NCBI GenBank assembly: GCA_038501785.1
Contig: JBAMJR010000340.1
Span: forward strand, 205,001-269,000
Length of the DNA stretch: 64,000 bases
Source: Myoxocephalus aenaeus
Lineage: Eukaryota > Chordata > Actinopteri > Perciformes > Cottidae
Direction: 5' to 3'
In this document: positions 16,061-30,324 of the stretch, piece by piece
Layout of the letters: every line of letters begins with the position of its first letter
How positions within the stretch are numbered: position 1 is the first letter of the stretch
Notes under the pieces: generated by a model
Databases searched by the model: none
Told to the model about the DNA's origin: nothing
What the model saw: only the letters and a program-made list of their open reading frames with translations
Program-made: the position numbers and the translations under genes

Positions 16061-19000
16061 CAGGGCGGCCATCTGCAGCAGAGAGTTCACACCCTCAGAC
16101 ACACGCATGTGAGTGTAGCCGATCTCCTGAAGGACACACAAACACGATTAACAAGAGCACCACAATACTACTACAGGATTAACACAATACTACTACAGGA
16201 TTAACACAATGATACTACAGGATTAACACAATGATACTACAGGATTAACACAATACTACTACAGGATTAACACAATGATACTACAGGATTAACACAATGA
16301 TACTACAGGATTAACACAATACTACTACAGGATTAACACAATACTACTACAGGATTAACACAATGATACTACAGGATTAACACAATGATACTACAGGATT
16401 AACACAATGATACTACAGGATTAACACAATGATACTACAGGATTAACACAATACTACTACAGGATTAACACAATGATACTACAGGATTAACACAATGATA
16501 CTACAGGATTAACACAATGATACTACAGGATTAACACAATACTACTACAGGATTAACACAATGCTACTACAGGATTAACACAATGATACTACAGGATTAA
16601 CACAATACTACTACAGGATTAACACAATACTACTACAGGATTAACACAATGATACTACAGGATTAACACAATACTACTACAGGATTAACACAATGCTACT
16701 ACAAGATTAACACAATGATACTACAGGATTAACACAATACTACTACAGGATTAACACAATACTACTACAGGATTAACACAATACTACTACAGGATTAACA
16801 CAATACTACTACAGGATTAACACAATGATACTACAGGATTAACACAATGATACTACAGGATTAACACAATACTACTACAGGATTAACACAATACTACTAC
16901 AGGATTAACACAATACTACTACAGGATTAACACAATGATACTACAGGATTAACACAATACTACTACAGGATTAACACAATGATACTACAGGATTAACACA
17001 ATACTACTACAGGATTAACACAATGATACTACAGGATTAACACAATACTACTACAGGATTAACACAATACTACTACAGGATTAACACAATGATACTACAG
17101 GATTAACACAATACTACTACAGGATTAACACAATGATACTACAGGATTAACACAATGATACTACAGGATTAACACAATGATACTACAGGATTAACACAAT
17201 GATACTACAGGATTAACACAATACTACTACAGGATTAACACAATACTACTACAGGATTAACACAATGATACTACAGGATTAACACAATACTACTACAGGA
17301 TTAACACAATACTACTACAGGATTAACACAATGATACTACAGGATTAACACAATGATACTACAGGATTAACACAATACTACTACAGGATTAACACAATAC
17401 TACTACAGGATTAACACAATGATACTACAGGATTAACACAATGATACTACAGGATTAACACAATACTACTACAGGATTAACACAATACTACTACAGGATT
17501 AACACAATACTACTACAGGATTAACACAATACTACTACAGGATTAACACAATACTACTACAGGATTAACACAATACTACTACAGGATTAACACAATGATA
17601 CTACAGGATTAACACAATGATACTACAGGATTAACACAATACTACTACAGGATTAACACAATACTACTACAGGATTAACACAATGATACTACAGGATTAA
17701 CACAATGATACTACAGGATTAACACAATACTACTACAGGATTAACACAATACTACTACAGGATTAACACAATACTACTACAGGATTAACACAATACTACT
17801 ACAGGATTAACACAATACTACTACAGGATTAACACAATACTACTACAGGATTAACACAATACTACTACAGGATTAACACAATACTACTACAGGATTAACA
17901 CAATGATACTACAGGATTAACACAATACTACTACAGGATTAACACAATACTACTACAGGATTAACACAATACTACTACAGGATTAACACAATGATACTAC
18001 AGGATTAACACAATACTACTACAGGATTAACACAATACTACTACAGGATTAACACAATACTACTACAGGATTAACACAATACTACTACAGGATTAACACA
18101 ATGCTACTACAGGATTAACACAATGCTACTACAGGATTAACACAATGATACTACAGGATTAACACAATGCTACTACAGGATTAACACAATACTACTACAG
18201 GATTAACACAATACTACTACAGGATTAACACAATGATACTACAGGATTAACACAATGATACTACAGGATTAACACAATGATACTACAGGATTAACACAAT
18301 ACTACTACAGGATTAACACAATGATACTACAGGATTAACACAATGATACTACAGGATTAACACAATGATACTACAGGATTAACACAATGATACTACAGGA
18401 TTAACACAATACTACTACAGGATTAACACAATGATACTACAGGATTAACACAATACTACTACAGGATTAACACAATACTACTACAGGATTAACACAATGA
18501 TACTACAGGATTAACACAATACTACTACAGGATTAACACAATGATACTACAGGATTAACACAATACTACTACAGGATTAACACAATACTACTACAGGATT
18601 AACACAATGATACTACAGGATTAACACAATACTACTACAGGATTAACACAATACTACTACAGGATTAACACAATACTACTACAGGATTAACACAATGATA
18701 CTACAGGATTAACACAATACTACTACAGGATTAACACAATACTACTACAGGATTAACACAATACTACTACAGGATTAACACAATGATACTACAGGATTAA
18801 CACAATACTACTACAGGATTAACACAATGATACTACAGGATTAACACAATGCTACTACAGGATTAACACAATACTACTACAGGATTAACACAATACTACT
18901 ACAGGATTAACACAATGATACTACAGGATTAACACAATGATACTACAGGATTAACACAATGCTACTACAGGATTAACACAATGATACTACAGGATTAACA

Positions 19001-22000
19001 CAATGATACTACAGGATTAACACAATACTACTACAGGATTAACACAATGATACTACAGGATTAACACAATACTACTACAGGATTAACACAATGATACTAC
19101 AGGATTAACACAATACTACTACAGGATTAACACAATACTACTACAGGATTAACACAATGATACTACAGGATTAACACAATACTACTACAGGATTAACACA
19201 ATGATACTACAGGATTAACACAATACTACTACAGGATTAACACAATGATACTACAGGATTAACACAATACTACTACAGGATTAACACAATACTACTACAG
19301 GATTAACACAATGATACTACAAGAGGGGACGGGCTCGTGGTTCTGGTGAGACTCGTTCATCTCAAGCAGAGAGCCGGTCTGGAACTATTTCTTGCCAAAC
19401 GGCACCGTATCCCTCCACTGGGCGCCATGAGGCCGCTCTAGTAGTGACGTCTGGACTCACCTTGATGAAGTCCAGCTTGAGGTACTCGGCCATCTGGAAG
19501 GTCTTGCAGACCCTGAAGATGTTCCCGATGATGTCCTCTGGGGAGTAGCCCAGCGCCCACAGCCGCTCCACCACCGCGTACGCCTGGTCGATGTCCCCGG
19601 CCACGCAGTGTCCCAGCATGCCTTTCACCAGCAGCGGGTGGGGCTCGTCGCACACCTTGAAGACGTTGTCGCTGTTGATGTAGCCGAAGCCGGAGTTGGT
19701 GGACTGCAGGTTGTTCAGAGCCTGGAGAACGGGACAGGAAGTCAGTTTCTAACAGACCATAAAGATGCTTAGGGGCGGGGCTAAGTGATTGACAGGTCTC
19801 TTACAGACCATAAAGATGCTTAGGGGCGGGGCTAAGTGATTGACAGGTCTCTAACAGACCATAAAGATGCTTAGGGGCGGGGCTAAGTGATTGACAGGTC
19901 TCTTACAGACCATAAAGATGCTTAGGGGCGGGGCTAAGTGATTGACAGGTCTCTTACAGACCATAAAGATGCTTAGGGGCGGGGCTAAGTGATTGACTGG
20001 TCTCTTACAGACCATAAAGATGCTTAGGGGCGGGGCTAAGTGATTGACAGGTCTCTTAACAGACCATAAAGATGCTTAGGGGCGGGGCTAAGTGATTGAC
20101 AGGTCCCCACCTGTCGCATGTCGCCCTGCGCGGTGAAGATCACGGCCTCCAGCCCGTCGTCAGACACCCTCAGGTGCTCCTGCTGCACCACCTGCTGCAG
20201 CCGGTCCAGCACCTGTCCGTCCGTCAGCTTGCAGTAGCGCAGCACGGCGCAGCGAGACTGGATGGGCTCGATGATCTTGTCCGAGGCGTTGCAGGCCAGA
20301 GCGAAGCGCGTGGTCTTGGAGTAGATCTCCATGATCCTCCTCAGGGCCTGCTGGGCGCCGTCCGTCATGCTGGAGGGGCAGAAGAGACCTGTAGCGTCCT
20401 CACAAGTACACAACACCAGAAGAGACCTGTAGCGTCCTCACAAGTACACAACACCAGAAGAGACCTGTAGCGTCCTCACAAGTACACAACACCAGAAGAG
20501 ACCTGTAGCGTCCTCACAAGTACACAACACCAGAAGAGACCTGTAGCGTCCTCACAAGTACACAACACCAGAAGAGACCTGTAGCGTCCTCACAAGTACA
20601 CAACACCAGAAGAGACCTTCAGCGTCCTCACAAGTACACAACACCAGAAGAGACCTGTAGCGTCCTCACAAGTACACAACACCAGAAGAGACCTGTAGCG
20701 TCCTCACAAGTACACAACACCAGAAGAGACCTGTAGCGTCCTCACAAGTACACAACACCAGAAGAGACCTGTAGCGTCCTCACAAGTACACAACACCAGA
20801 AGAGACCTGTAGCGTCCTCACAAGTACACAACACCAGAAGAGACCTGTAGCGTCCTCACAAGTACACAACACCAGAAGAGACCTGTAGCGTCCTCACAAG
20901 TACACAACACCAGAAGAGACCTGTAGCGTCCTCACAAGTACACAACACCAGAAGAGACCTGTAGCGTCCTCACAAGTACACAACACCAGAAGAGACCTGT
21001 AGCGTCCTCACAAGTACACAACACCAGAAGAGACCTTCAGCGTCCTCACAAGTACACAACACCAGAAGAGACCTGTAGCGTCCTCACAAGTACACAACAC
21101 CAGAAGAGACCTGTAACGTCCTCACAAGTACACAACACCAGAAGAGACCTGTAGCGTCCTCACAAGTACACAACACCAGAAGAGACATGTAGCGTCCTCA
21201 CAAGTACACAACACCAGAAGAGACCTGTAGCGTCCTCACAAGTACACAACACCAGAAGAGACCTGTAGCGTCCTCACAAGTACACAACACCAGAAGAGAC
21301 CTGTAGCGTCCTCACAAGTACACAACACCAGAAGAGACCTGTAGCGTCCTCACAAGTACACAACACCAGAAGAGACCTGTAGCGTCCTCACAAGTACACA
21401 ACACCAGAAGAGACCTTCAGCGTCCTCACAAGTACACAACACCAGAAGAGACCTGTAGCGTCCTCACAAGTACACAACACCAGAAGAGACCTGTAGCGTC
21501 CTCACAAGTACACAACACCAGAAGAGACCTGTAGCGTCCTCACAAGTACACAACACCAGAAGAGACCTTCAGCGTCCTCACAAGTACACAACACCAGAAG
21601 AGACCTGTAGCGTCCTCACAAGTACACAACACCAGAAGAGACCTGTAGCGTCCTCACAAGTACACAACACCAGAAGAGACCTGTAGCGTCCTCACAAGTA
21701 CACAACACCAGAAGAGACCTGTAGCGTCCTCACAAGTACACAACACCAGAAGAGACCTGTAGCGTCCTCACAAGTACACAACACCAGAAGAGACCTTCAG
21801 CGTCCTCACAAGTACACAACACCAGAAGAGACCTGTAGCGTCCTCACAAGTACACAACACCAGAAGAGACCTGTAGCGTCCTCACAAGTACACAACACCA
21901 GAAGAGACCTTCAGCGTCCTCACAAGTACACAACACCAGAAGAGACCTGTAGCGTCCTCACAAGTACACAACACCAGAAGAGACCTTCAGCGTCCTCACA

Positions 22001-25000
22001 AGTACACAACACCAGAAGAGACCTGTAGCGTCCTCACAAGTACACAACACCAGAAGAGACCTGTAGCGTCCTCACAAGTACACAACACCAGAAGAGACCT
22101 GTAGCGTCCTCACAAGTACACAACACCAGAAGAGACCTGTAGCGTCCTCACAAGTACACAACACCAGAAGAGACCTGTAGCGTCCTCACAAGTACACAAC
22201 ACCAGAAGAGACCTGTAGCGTCCTCACAAGTACACAACACCAGAAGAGACCTGTAGCGTCCTCACAAGTACACAACACCAGAAGAGACCTGTAGCGTCCT
22301 CACAAGTACACAACACCAGAAGAGACATGTAGCGTCCTCACAAGTACACAACACCAGAAGAGACATGTAGCGTCCTCACAAGTACACAACACCAGAAGAG
22401 ACCTGTAGCGTCCTCACAAGTACACAACACCAGAAGAGACCTGTAGCGTCCTCACAAGTACACAACACCAGAAGAGACCTGTAGCGTCCTCACAAGTACA
22501 CAACACCAGAAGAGACCTGTAGCGTCCTCACAAGTACACAACACCAGAAGAGACATGTAGCGTCCTCACAAGTACACAACACCAGAAGAGACCTGTAGCG
22601 TCCTCACAAGTACACAACACCAGAAGAGACCTGTAGCGTCCTCACAAGTACACAACACCAGAAGAGACATGTAGCGTCCTCACAAGTACACAACACCAGA
22701 AGAGACCTTCAGCGTCCTCACAAGTACACAACACCAGAAGAGACCTTCAGCGTCCTCACAAGTACACAACACCAGAAGAGACCTTCAGCGTCCTCACAAG
22801 TACACAACACCAGAAGAGACCTGTAGCGTCCTCACAAGTACACAACACCAGAAGAGACCTGTAGCGTCCTCACAAGTACACAACACCAGAAGAGACCTGT
22901 AGCGTCCTCACAAGTACACAACACCAGAAGAGACCTTCAGCGTCCTCACAAGTACACAACACCAGAAGAGACCTTCAGCGTCCTCACAAGTACACAACAC
23001 CAGAAGAGACCTGTAGCGTCCTCACAAGTACACAACACCAGAAGAGACCTGTAGCGTCCTCACAAGTACACAACACCAGAAGAGACCTGTAGCGTCCTCA
23101 CAAGTACACAACACCAGAAGAGACCTGTAGCGTCCTCACAAGTACACAACACCAGAAGAGACCTGTAGCGTCCTCACAAGTACACAACACCAGAAGAGAC
23201 CTGTAGCGTCCTCACAAGTACACAACACCAGAAGAGACCTGTAGCGTCCTCACAAGTACACAACACCAGAAGAGACCTGTAGCGTCCTCACAAGTACACA
23301 ACACCAGAAGAGACCTGTAGCGTCCTCACAAGTACACAACACCAGAAGAGACCTTCAGCGTCCTCACAAGTACACAACACCAGAAGAGACCTTCAGCGTC
23401 CTCACAAGTACACAACACCAGAAGAGACCTGTAGCGTCCTCACAAGTACACAACACCAGAAGAGACCTGTAACGTCCTCACAAGTACACAACACCAGAAG
23501 AGACCTGTAGCGTCCTCACAAGTACACAACACCAGAAGAGACCTGTAGCGTCCTCACAAGTACACAACACCAGAAGAGACCTGTAGCGTCCTCACAAGTA
23601 CACAACACCAGAAGAGACCTGTAGCGTCCTCACAAGTACACAACACCAGAAGAGACCTTCAGCGTCCTCACAAGTACACAACACCAGAAGAGACCTGTAG
23701 CGTCCTCACAAGTACACAACACCAGAAGAGACCTTCAGCGTCCTCACAAGTACACAACACCAGAAGAGACCTGTAGCGTCCTCACAAGTACACAACACCA
23801 GAAGAGACCTTCAGCGTCCTCACAAGTACACAACACCAGAAGAGACCTGTAGCGTCCTCACAAGTACACAACACCAGAAGAGACCTGTAGCGTCCTCACA
23901 AGTACACAACACCAGAAGAGACCTGTAGCGTCCTCACAAGTACACAACACCAGAAGAGACATTCAGCGTCCTCACAAGTACACAACACCAGAAGAGACCT
24001 GTAGCGTCCTCACAAGTACACAACACCAGAAGAGACCTGTAGCGTCCTCACAAGTACACAACACCAGAAGAGACCTGTAGCGTCCTCACAAGTACACAAC
24101 ACCAGAAGAGACCTGTAGCGTCCTCACAAGTACACAACACCAGAAGAGACCTGTAGCGTCCTCACAAGTACACAACACCAGAAGAGACCTTCAGCGTCCT
24201 CACAAGTACACAACACCAGAAGAGACCTGTAGCGTCCTCACAAGTACACAACACCAGAAGAGACCTGTAGCGTCCTCACAAGTACACAACACCAGAAGAG
24301 ACCTGTAGCGTCCTCACAAGTACACAACACCAGAAGAGACCTTCAGCGTCCTCACAAGTACACAACACCAGAAGAGACCTGTAGCGTCCTCACAAGTACA
24401 CAACACCAGAAGAGACCTGTAGCGTCCTCACAAGTACACAACACCAGAAGAGACCTGTAGCGTCCTCACAAGTACACAACACCAGAAGAGACCTGTAGCG
24501 TCCTCACAAGTACACAACACCAGAAGAGACCTGTAGCGTCCTCACAAGTACACAACACCAGAAGAGACCTTCAGCGTCCTCACAAGTACACAACACCAGA
24601 AGAGACCTGTAGCGTCCTCACAAGTACACAACACCAGAAGAGACCTGTAGCGTCCTCACAAGTACACAACACCAGAAGAGACCTTCAGCGTCCTCACAAG
24701 TACACAACACCAGAAGAGACCTTCAGCGTCCTCACAAGTACACAACACCAGAAGAGACCTGTAGCGTCCTCACAAGTACACAACACCAGAAGAGACCTTC
24801 AGCGTCCTCACAAGTACACAACACCAGAAGAGACCTGTAGCGTCCTCACAAGTACACAACACCAGAAGAGACCTGTAGCGTCCTCACAAGTACACAACAC
24901 CAGAAGAGACCTGTAGCGTCCTCACAAGTACACAACACCAGAAGAGACCTGTAGCGTCCTCACAAGTACACAACACCAGAAGAGACCTGTAGCGTCCTCA

Positions 25001-28000
25001 CAAGTACACAACACCAGAAGAGACCTGTAGCGTCCTCACAAGTACACAACACCAGAAGAGACCTGTAGCGTCCTCACAAGTACACAACACCAGAAGAGAC
25101 CTGTAGCGTCCTCACAAGTACACAACACCAGAAGAGACATGTAGCGTCCTCACAAGTACACAACACCAGAAGAGACATGTAGCGTCCTCACAAGTACACA
25201 ACACCAGAAGAGACCTGTAGCGTCCTCACAAGTACACAACACCAGAAGAGACCTGTAGCGTCCTCACAAGTACACAACACCAGAAGAGACCTGTAGCGTC
25301 CTCACAAGTACACAACACCAGAAGAGACCTGTAGCGTCCTCACAAGTACACAACACCAGAAGAGACATGTAGCGTCCTCACAAGTACACAACACCAGAAG
25401 AGACCTGTAGCGTCCTCACAAGTACACAACACCAGAAGAGACCTGTAGCGTCCTCACAAGTACACAACACCAGAAGAGACATGTAGCGTCCTCACAAGTA
25501 CACAACACCAGAAGAGACCTTCAGCGTCCTCACAAGTACACAACACCAGAAGAGACCTTCAGCGTCCTCACAAGTACACAACACCAGAAGAGACCTTCAG
25601 CGTCCTCACAAGTACACAACACCAGAAGAGACCTGTAGCGTCCTCACAAGTACACAACACCAGAAGAGACCTGTAGCGTCCTCACAAGTACACAACACCA
25701 GAAGAGACCTGTAGCGTCCTCACAAGTACACAACACCAGAAGAGACCTTCAGCGTCCTCACAAGTACACAACACCAGAAGAGACCTTCAGCGTCCTCACA
25801 AGTACACAACACCAGAAGAGACCTGTAGCGTCCTCACAAGTACACAACACCAGAAGAGACCTGTAGCGTCCTCACAAGTACACAACACCAGAAGAGACCT
25901 GTAGCGTCCTCACAAGTACACAACACCAGAAGAGACCTGTAGCGTCCTCACAAGTACACAACACCAGAAGAGACCTGTAGCGTCCTCACAAGTACACAAC
26001 ACCAGAAGAGACCTGTAGCGTCCTCACAAGTACACAACACCAGAAGAGACCTGTAGCGTCCTCACAAGTACACAACACCAGAAGAGACCTGTAGCGTCCT
26101 CACAAGTACACAACACCAGAAGAGACCTTCAGCGTCCTCACAAGTACACAACACCAGAAGAGACCTTCAGCGTCCTCACAAGTACACAACACCAGAAGAG
26201 ACCTGTAGCGTCCTCACAAGTACACAACACCAGAAGAGACCTGTAGCGTCCTCACAAGTACACAACACCAGAAGAGACCTGTAGCGTCCTCACAAGTACA
26301 CAACACCAGAAGAGACCTGTAGCGTCCTCACAAGTACACAACACCAGAAGAGACCTGTAGCGTCCTCACAAGTACACAACACCAGAAGAGACCTTCAGCG
26401 TCCTCACAAGTACACAACACCAGAAGAGACCTGTAGCGTCCTCACAAGTACACAACACCAGAAGAGACCTGTAGCGTCCTCACAAGTACACAACACCAGA
26501 AGAGACCTTCAGCGTCCTCACAAGTACACAACACCAGAAGAGACCTGTAGCGTCCTCACAAGTACACAACACCAGAAGAGACCTTCAGCGTCCTCACAAG
26601 TACACAACACCAGAAGAGACCTGTAGCGTCCTCACAAGTACACAACACCAGAAGAGACCTGTAGCGTCCTCACAAGTACACAACACCAGAAGAGACCTGT
26701 AGCGTCCTCACAAGTACACAACACCAGAAGAGACCTGTAGCGTCCTCACAAGTACACAACACCAGAAGAGACCTGTAGCGTCCTCACAAGTACACAACAC
26801 CAGAAGAGACCTGTAGCGTCCTCACAAGTACACAACACCAGAAGAGACCTGTAGCGTCCTCACAAGTACACAACACCAGAAGAGACCTGTAGCGTCCTCA
26901 CAAGTACACAACACCAGAAGAGACATGTAGCGTCCTCACAAGTACACAACACCAGAAGAGACATGTAGCGTCCTCACAAGTACACAACACCAGAAGAGAC
27001 ATGTAGCGTCCTCACAAGTACACAACACCAGAAGAGACCTGTAGCGTCCTCACAAGTACACAACACCAGAAGAGACCTGTAGCGTCCTCACAAGTACACA
27101 ACACCAGAAGAGACCTGTAGCGTCCTCACAAGTACACAACACCAGAAGAGACATGTAGCGTCCTCACAAGTACACAACACCAGAAGAGACCTGTAGCGTC
27201 CTCACAAGTACACAACACCAGAAGAGACCTGTAGCGTCCTCACAAGTACACAACACCAGAAGAGACATGTAGCGTCCTCACAAGTACACAACACCAGAAG
27301 AGACCTTCAGCGTCCTCACAAGTACACAACACCAGAAGAGACCTTCAGCGTCCTCACAAGTACACAACACCAGAAGAGACCTTCAGCGTCCTCACAAGTA
27401 CACAACACCAGAAGAGACATGTAGCGTCCTCACAAGTACACAACACCAGAAGAGACATGTAGCGTCCTCACAAGTACACAACACCAGAAGAGACATGTAG
27501 CGTCCTCACAAGTACACAACACCAGAAGAGACCTGTAGCGTCCTCACAAGTACACAACACCAGAAGAGACCTGTAGCGTCCTCACAAGTACACAACACCA
27601 GAAGAGACCTGTAGCGTCCTCACAAGTACACAACACCAGAAGAGACCTGTAGCGTCCTCACAAGTACACAACACCAGAAGAGACCTGTAGCGTCCTCACA
27701 AGTACACAACACCAGAAGAGACCTGTAGCGTCCTCACAAGTACACAACACCAGAAGAGACCTTCAGCGTCCTCACAAGTACACAACACCAGAAGAGACCT
27801 TCAGCGTCCTCACAAGTACACAACACCAGAAGAGACCTGTAGCGTCCTCACAAGTACACAACACCAGAAGAGACCTGTAGCGTCCTCACAAGTACACAAC
27901 ACCAGAAGAGACCTGTAGCGTCCTCACAAGTACACAACACCAGAAGAGACCTGTAGCGTCCTCACAAGTACACAACACCAGAAGAGACCTGTAGCGTCCT

Positions 28001-28668
28001 CACAAGTACACAACACCAGAAGAGACCTGTAGCGTCCTCACAAGTACACAACACCAGAAGAGACCTGTAGCGTCCTCACAAGTACACAACACCAGAAGAG
28101 ACCTGTAGCGTCCTCACAAGTACACAACACCAGAAGAGACCTGTAGCGTCCTCACAAGTACACAACACCAGAAGAGACCTGTAGCGTCCTCACAAGTACA
28201 CAACACCAGAAGAGACCTTCAGCGTCCTCACAAGTACACAACACCAGAAGAGACCTGTAGCGTCCTCACAAGTACACAACACCAGAAGAGACCTGTAGCG
28301 TCCTCACAAGTACACAACACCAGAAGAGACCTGTAGCGTCCTCACAAGTACACAACACCAGAAGAGACCTGTAGCGTCCTCACAAGTACACAACACCAGA
28401 AGAGACATGTAGCGTCCTCACAAGTACACAACACCAGAAGAGACCTGTAGCGTCCTCACAAGTACACAACACCAGAAGAGACCTGTAGCGTCCTCACAAG
28501 TACACAACACCAGAAGAGACCTGTAGCGTCCTCATAATACTGCTTCAGCTCCGGGTCTCACCTGTCGGCCTCGTCCAGGATGATGACCTTGTGTCGACCT
28601 TTAGGCAGCGTGACCTTCTGCTGAGCGAACATCTTGATCTTGTTCCTCACCACGTCAATGCCCCTGCA

Positions 28669-28729
<61 letters not shown>

Positions 28730-30015
28730 ACACATTAAGGGTGGGAATCACCATAGGTCCCACGATACGATATTATCGCGATACTGTGATACATTGAGTA
28801 TTGTCTCACACACACACCCCTACACACACACACACACACACCTCTCGTTGGAGGCGTTGAGCTCCAGCACCGCGTCCTTCAGGGCCGGGCCCAGCAGCGC
28901 TCGGGCCAGACACAGGATGCTGGTGGTCTTGCCGGTTCCTGGAGGACCTGATCAACACAAAGTACACAAAGTACACAAAGTGTGTTTATGTGATATTAAC
29001 AACCACCTCACAACAAGCTTCTCAACCCAGCTTTGAGTATTATTATTCGATTAATAAATGTGGATAAAAGTGACATGAATGAAGTGAACTGTGAGTTTAA
29101 CACTAGAGGATATTTTACTTTATTAACATGATTATTATCAGAATGAATAATACAGATCAATAAGTCATGCTTTGGTTGATCGCTTTCTGAAAGGATTTGA
29201 TCTTTAGCAGGACATGAAAACAACAAATGTCTTAAGAAAATAAACAGAGTACATGTACTCTGTATTGTATATATTGTATACAATACAGAGTATTTCCATG
29301 TTCTACTACTTTTCTTGTACTCAACTCCATCTCAGAGGTAAACATTGTTGGATTACTAGTACAAAATATAAATAATAGTTCAGAGAGTTGGTCAAATCTG
29401 ACTAAATACTACTAGAAATACACAAAGTACACACTCTTACTAGTAAATTAGCTCACGGTGCATATTAATGTAGGAATATACATCTGTTTTTATGTATTGC
29501 TCAATAAAGAAGTAGGTTGATTTGTTGACCAAAATATGAAGAAAAAATACTAATAATAAAAAATACACAATGCATTATTATAGCCTATAAACAAGCATCA
29601 ATAATGATGATATAATATACATTATAACCAGTAATATACATATATTATTATTATTATTATTATATTACATGTAATTACTTGAGTTGTGTTTTGAATGCTG
29701 CTACTTGTAGTAAAGTATTCCTACACTTGTGGTATTACTACTTAAAGTACTATTTAAAGTCCCGCCTCTGAACCCGTGCAGTTGCTAAAAGTTGACCCCG
29801 TGCCCGCTTCCGGTCTGCAGACCTGCGATGATGACGTTGGGGACGTTCCCCTCGCGCGCGAAGACCTCCAGCCGGCTCACGGTCTCCTCGTTGCCCACGA
29901 TGTCGCTCAGCTTCTGCGGCCGGTACTTCTCCACCCAGGGCAGCTCGTAATGGCCGCCGCAGCCTTTAGCCGGCGGCTCTCCGGCTCCCGTGTCCGCCTT
30001 CATCTCCGCGTCCAT
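16016..30015 (-). CDS. rfc2: Replication factor C subunit 2 (clamp loader AAA+ ATPase)
   Basis: Six exons on the minus strand: 30015-29823, 28947-28842, 28663-28562, 20369-20111, 19721-19461, 16126-16016. All have GT-AG junctions and matching phases, giving 343 aa (human RFC2 has 354). RFC2 is a small subunit of the five-subunit clamp loader that opens PCNA and places it on primed DNA in the nucleus; it also serves the RAD17, CHTF18 and ATAD5 loaders. Visible motifs: RFC box PWVEKYRP (26-33), Walker A GPPGTGKT (65-72), Walker B VIILDEAD (126-133), sensor 1 LACNAS, the SRC arginine finger (172-174) and GDMRQ. The C-terminal collar contains GYSPEDIIGNIFRVCKTFQM. Introns are unusually large for a fish gene because of repeats. 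The stop codon lies in a 38-bp tandem repeat. Confidence 0.97.
16150..19322. repeat. 22-bp minisatellite filling RFC2 intron 5, about 144 copies
   Basis: The unit AATACTACTACAGGATTAAC plus AC repeats with almost no interruption; the main variants are TGATACT and TGCTACT. It contains CTACAG, an acceptor-like string on the plus strand only. Confidence 0.97.
19754..20105. repeat. 51-bp minisatellite in RFC2 intron 4, 7 copies
   Basis: AGACCATAAAGATGCTTAGG starts at 19754, 19805, 19856, 19907, 19958 and 20009 (51-bp period), with a seventh copy at 20061. The last copy ends six bases from the exon 4 donor. Confidence 0.97.
20383..28536. repeat. 8.2-kb array of a 38-bp unit filling RFC2 intron 3, about 214 copies
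   Basis: The unit AGACCTGTAGCGTCCTCACA plus AGTACACAACACCAGAAG repeats almost perfectly. Variants are ACCTTCAG, ACATGTAG and rare TGTAACG. The array starts within the polypyrimidine tract of the exon 4 acceptor and ends about 25 bases from the exon 3 donor, so it is essentially the whole intron. Variant order repeats with a 2,812-bp (74-unit) period (22325 and 25137). Copy number may be affected by assembly. Confidence 0.98.
28673..28840. repeat. (CA)n tracts at both ends of RFC2 intron 2, with a transposon scrap between
   Basis: CA tracts at 28673-28727 and 28807-28840 are (UG)n in the RFC2 sense, next to the exon 3 acceptor and exon 2 donor. The middle (about 28741-28795) contains CACGATACGATATTATCGCG, resembling a dispersed fish repeat end. 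Confidence 0.85.
28948..29822. other. RFC2 intron 1, mostly AT-rich unique sequence
   Basis: No repeat array larger than a short ATT run (29640-29665). It holds a perfect 16-bp inverted repeat at 29256-29271 and 29277-29292 with a 5-base loop. Confidence 0.7.
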
Positions 30016-30165
30016 GATGCCGTCTGTCTCACAGTGGGAGCCCGCGCGGGAACTCGATTTCCCTCCCTGGGCATCACGTGACAGTAAACTGTCGCCCCAT
30101 TGGCCCAGCGCTTATCGGTGACGGCCGAGAACAAGGCGCTAAGATCTCGCGATATTTACAACCAA
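30016..30165 (-). promoter_or_regulatory. rfc2: RFC2 promoter region
   Basis: Just upstream of the RFC2 ATG (30015) lie a TCACGTGA E-box (30074-30081), an ATTGGCC inverted CCAAT box (about 30096) and TCTCGCGAT (about 30144). The last matches the TCTCGCGA element of TATA-less housekeeping promoters. CpGs are frequent, unlike the flanking AT-rich DNA. Confidence 0.65.
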
Positions 30166-30169
30166 AGGC

Positions 30170-30281
30170 ATTTATGAGAGAAAACGTTCTATTCAAGCTA
30201 AATTATTATGATTTCAATAAATTACGTTCATTTTTTATTTTATTTTTACCCTGGATGTGTACATTATTATTTTTGTTTTCT

Positions 30282-30324
<43 letters not shown>

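Noticed and set aside
20383..28536. CRISPR-like array of 38-bp units
   Set aside because: Units are contiguous with no unique spacers and lie in a eukaryotic intron; this is a minisatellite.
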